From: an uncultured Bacteroidales bacterium | GTDB lineage: Bacteria; Bacteroidota; Bacteroidia; Bacteroidales; Bacteroidaceae | DNA length: 46,083 nucleotides | NCBI GenBank assembly: GCA_902779845.1 | Contig: CACZCZ010000019.1 | Coordinates: 1 to 46,083, forward strand | Reading direction: 5' to 3' | Part shown: positions 43,242 through 46,083 of the stretch, one piece after another | Layout of the letters: each line of letters starts with the position of its first letter | Numbering within the stretch: position 1 is the first letter of the stretch | Made by a program: the position numbers and the translations under genes | Notes under the pieces: generated by a model | What the model was told of the DNA's origin: nothing | Databases searched by the model: none | What the model saw: the letters and a program-made list of their open reading frames with translations, nothing else

Positions 43242-46083
43242 TCGAGATGGCAGCGCTGTTGGCTGTACAACTCCTACTTTCATGGCTATTGCTCTTCTTG
43301 TCGTAATTATAATACGTGGATTCTGGGTAATCTGTATGTTTCCTATATGCTCTTGAACTGCCATGATCTTCATAGCTCCATTGGCCAGACACTTCTGAGG
43401 CTGTCAAGTTTCCTACGTAAGTTACACTTGGGGAGATTGGGTAAGAACCTGGCTTGCCATAGGGAACATCGCCAGCCCACGTGAAGGTTCTTACATCGTT
43501 AAGTGTTTGACTCTCTTCTTTCTCTTCTACATCATAAGGTTCATTCTGCCCCTGACGGGTATATTCATAGTGGTAACTATATTCACGGCTTAAGGTGTGA
43601 GTGTAATTAAGATTACCGCCCACTACTTTTCCCTTTCCGCTTGATGCATCAACGACAAGTTCTAATGCCCATATAGTATTTTCTTCACGACGGCTTCTAA
43701 GAGGTCCATGATCGTGGTCCACATCGCCATTATAGCTATTCGGATCGCTAACCGTGCCCGAGAGATAAATATAATTACCCTCACGTCGGCTCGTGACGGG
43801 GATTTGCATACTTATAGTATAATAAGTCTGGTCTTGGGAACCCGTAGAGGTCTCGCCATCTTCGTAGAGCTTTGACCAAGAGTAGGAGCCTGTACCAGTA
43901 ACGGTAACGCTGACCTTAGCCTCTTTAAATCCTTCTAACCCATATGCTTGCTGCACGCGCAGCGTGTCGCTTGTGGTGTAATTGCCTTCAGTAGCCGTAA
44001 CTATAACGTCGCATGATCGTGGGAAATGCGAGGCATTTTCGGTCATATCCAGGATCATGGAGCAATACTGATTTTTCTCATCATATTCGGTAAAGCTGGC
44101 CTTAAGCCAGTTGCCATCTTCGCTTACGATAGCTATCTTCAGATTGTCGGTGTTGGTGATGATGGGTATCTCCTGCTGTTGGGCGCTGCTGGTTACTTGA
44201 ATGCTGTCCATGCGCCCACTATCTCCAATCAGCAATTGAGGCGCGATGAAGAAGCTGGTCTGTGCACTCTTCACGGGCAGCTCCACGCCAGCCAGCAGCA
44301 CATAGGGATAGGTCTGATAGGTGCCACAGCGCAACTTAAGGTCTTTGAACACAGTCTTGTATTTTGCATCCTTGATGTCAAAGAGATAGGATTGTGTGCG
44401 AAGGTCATTGAGCACACGGTCACCTTTGTAATTATACACGGCCGTTCCTATGTACGTGGGCCACAGCAGATGGCGCGACGGGAAGACCTCCACTTCTAAG
44501 CGGCCGTAGTCGGTCTCGTAGTTAGCTGTCGTGGTTTTGAAATCAGGCAGCAGGAACAACTCGCTGGTGAGGAACTGTTTCGAGAGCTCGAAGAAGGTTG
44601 TCCTCTCACGGTCGCCCCAGAATGCTTGCAATTCTGCCCTTGCTTCCAAGTCCAGGGAGAGGCCGTGCAACTTGATGTAGTTATCCTTGAACAGCCCATA
44701 GGCGCCGTCCTTCTCGAATGCTGCTTTCGAGAATCCGAGCTTTCCCTCAAGCTTTGGACCTACGAACAAATCTACGCCGATGCTTGAGGAAAAGACATAC
44801 TCAAACCAATCATTCGTCTCAATGTTAGCACTCAATTTGAAACCAGCCTGTATGAAGCCAGACAGCGAGAGTTCTACATCACCGGGCTTATCGATGGCCT
44901 CTTGCTCTTTTTCCTGCTTTTCTTTTTCGTCGAGCTCGGTCAGGTAACTTACATAACTGGCTATTGGAAACTGGTCGGTGTCAAAGGTGAAGGTCTGTCG
45001 CCACTTGAATGACACTGGTGCCAGCGAGGCCGTCAGGGACAAATCGCCACCACCGCGCACCAATAAATCGGGCAGCGGACGTGTCTGGAACAGCGGACAG
45101 ACGGCAGGGAATTTGATGCTCTTCAAGCATTGAGGAACGCCATCAACGACAGCCTCGAAACTGCTGGACGTCTTGACGGTCAGCTTAGGAGTGACATCGA
45201 TGTTGGTGTCAAGGGAGGTCTTCACGAAGAGGCGCTTACGGCTGATATTGTAAGCCATTGACAGTATCACCTTGCAATCCAACCCAGCCTCCACACTGAG
45301 CGTTCCATCATAGGGTAACGGCAACTCGCGCTTGATGGCCCCGCTGTATTCAAAGAAGGGTTTCTTGGTGAAGCCCTCTTTGGCACGACGATAGGAGTCA
45401 TAGCCTGCCATTCGGCGTTTCGTATTACCTTCCTCGTCCATGGAGACCTGCTCTGTACTGATGAACTGATCAAAGATGTCCTCCAGGCTGGTCACCAACC
45501 CTAAATCAACAAGATACTCTTTCTCTTTTGTGTAAATAAAGGACACCTTCATGCAATAGCCCGCATATTCTTGCCTGCGATAAGGATCAATATCAAAGAT
45601 CTCCTCATCAAAGGACATCAGCACATCACCGCTTTTAGGAATCAGCTCCTGAGGAGTGTCACGCCTAAGATGGATGCGATAGGGACTGCTTATTTCCGTG
45701 ATATAGGGAAGCAGCGGACTGCCATCCATGAATTTTACCCGTGGGCTAAATCTAATCTCTGGCTGCTGGAAACCGATAGAGTCAATGGCTGCCAGTGGGA
45801 TGCGATAGAGCGAGTCCGCAGTTTCAATTTCCTGAACCACATATTGGTCATGCTGGAAGCCATTGAAGTCGATCTTCGAATAGCCCATGCGGATGACCTC
45901 GTCATAGAAGAAACCGTTGAAGTCACCGTCATTGCGATACACATAGAACGCCTTGCCGTCCTCTATCTGCGCCAGAACTGGCGAAGTGAAGAATGAAAGA
46001 GTGAAAAGTGAAAAATAAAACAATCTCTTGGCTAAGGGTAGCCGAGAACCGCGACATGCAAGGAAATTGTAAATATATCCCAT
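43225..46083 (-). CDS. Large secreted BACON-like protein, paralogue 1
   Basis: 952 residues; the ATG is the very last three bases of the window, so the gene is complete but its promoter is not visible. Signal peptide region is the same as in the 946-residue paralogue (LFYFSLFTLSFFTSPVLAQ). Shared blocks are YRNDGDFNGFFYDEVIRMGYSKIDFNGF, VRGGGDLSLTASL, ETNDWFEYVFSSSIGVDLFVGPKLEGKLGF and HGLSLDLEARAEL. A BACON-like domain lies at about residues 640-720. The C-terminal ~200 residues are rich in Tyr/Ser and differ from the paralogue in detail. Function unknown. Presumably a surface protein. Confidence 0.85.
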   Translation of the reverse strand: MGYIYNFLACRGSRLPLAKRLFYFSLFTLSFFTSPVLAQIEDGKAFYVYRNDGDFNGFFYDEVIRMGYSKIDFNGFQHDQYVVQEIETADSLYRIPLAAIDSIGFQQPEIRFSPRVKFMDGSPLLPYITEISSPYRIHLRRDTPQELIPKSGDVLMSFDEEIFDIDPYRRQEYAGYCMKVSFIYTKEKEYLVDLGLVTSLEDIFDQFISTEQVSMDEEGNTKRRMAGYDSYRRAKEGFTKKPFFEYSGAIKRELPLPYDGTLSVEAGLDCKVILSMAYNISRKRLFVKTSLDTNIDVTPKLTVKTSSSFEAVVDGVPQCLKSIKFPAVCPLFQTRPLPDLLVRGGGDLSLTASLAPVSFKWRQTFTFDTDQFPIASYVSYLTELDEKEKQEKEQEAIDKPGDVELSLSGFIQAGFKLSANIETNDWFEYVFSSSIGVDLFVGPKLEGKLGFSKAAFEKDGAYGLFKDNYIKLHGLSLDLEARAELQAFWGDRERTTFFELSKQFLTSELFLLPDFKTTTANYETDYGRLEVEVFPSRHLLWPTYIGTAVYNYKGDRVLNDLRTQSYLFDIKDAKYKTVFKDLKLRCGTYQTYPYVLLAGVELPVKSAQTSFFIAPQLLIGDSGRMDSIQVTSSAQQQEIPIITNTDNLKIAIVSEDGNWLKASFTEYDEKNQYCSMILDMTENASHFPRSCDVIVTATEGNYTTSDTLRVQQAYGLEGFKEAKVSVTVTGTGSYSWSKLYEDGETSTGSQDQTYYTISMQIPVTSRREGNYIYLSGTVSDPNSYNGDVDHDHGPLRSRREENTIWALELVVDASSGKGKVVGGNLNYTHTLSREYSYHYEYTRQGQNEPYDVEEKEESQTLNDVRTFTWAGDVPYGKPGSYPISPSVTYVGNLTASEVSGQWSYEDHGSSRAYRKHTDYPESTYYNYDKKSNSHESRSCTANSAAISIWLGY
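45971..46083 (-). repeat. 113-bp near-identical 5' segment, second copy
   Basis: Partner of 42524-42636, including the GTGAAAAGTGAAAAAT-type array at 45986-46021 that encodes the hydrophobic core of the signal peptide. Confidence 0.88.

Overview
The window looks like chromosomal DNA from a Bacteroidales bacterium, most likely Prevotellaceae. The evidence is the TTTG / TAnnTTTG promoter signature upstream of many genes, the lack of Shine-Dalgarno sites, many secreted proteins ending in a short GRR...GLYIxxGKKVxxK tag, a Bacteroidetes-type three-subunit fumarate reductase, and BACON/T9SS-style surface proteins. I see no phage, IS transposase, rRNA, tRNA or CRISPR array. Species assignment is inference.

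Layout. 1-1243: 3' end of a BspA-like surface protein (Big2 repeats plus leucine-rich repeat). 1366-6651 (minus): gpmI, then a CPA2 antiporter-lolD-cvfB operon. 6867-8726: asd and a small secreted protein. 8906-19112: a surface/secretion block with an F5/8C-domain protein, an M60 (enhancin/mucinase-like) metallopeptidase, a DUF6057-like membrane protein and a CXXCH-containing PD40 lipoprotein. 19240-21714: succinate/acetate CoA-transferase and nagB. 22123-22606 (minus): a YafQ-type toxin-antitoxin pair. 22716-26343 (minus): frdCAB. 26458-29651 (minus): glmM and a serine-type sulfatase. 29881-37564: an MG2-domain surface protein, an N-acetylhexosamine-kinase-like protein, a Tat-exported Fe-S aldo/keto reductase, an FMN-binding protein and nhaA. 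37881-38819 (minus): an SPFH protein. 39047-39630: a ParE-type toxin-antitoxin pair. 39796-46083 (minus): two paralogous ~950-residue BACON-like secreted proteins separated by a small T9SS-tagged protein.

How the parts fit. Anaerobic energy metabolism is represented by fumarate reductase and the CoA-transferase (the succinate/propionate branch). Amino-sugar handling is represented by NagB, GlmM and the NahK-like kinase. Together with the sulfatase and M60 peptidase this suggests use of host or dietary glycoproteins (inference).

The most unusual signal is repetitive. GC-rich palindromic elements of about 33-40 bp occur as inverted pairs. At three operon junctions one arm starts at the upstream stop codon. 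At two of these (frdA/frdB and the MG2 protein/NahK-like kinase) the second arm ends exactly 7 nt before the downstream ATG; at glmM/sulfatase the second arm lies inside the sulfatase coding sequence. Further copies sit in frame inside the sulfatase and the MG2 protein. A second class, AT-rich low-complexity arrays (GTGAAAAGTGAA-, TTTAAAG-, AAATTGTCAAA-, ATTGAAAxATGGAAA- and ATAAAATATAA-type), occupies intergenic regions. In several genes such an array encodes the hydrophobic part of the signal peptide, and twice it forms an inverted pair bracketing the start codon.
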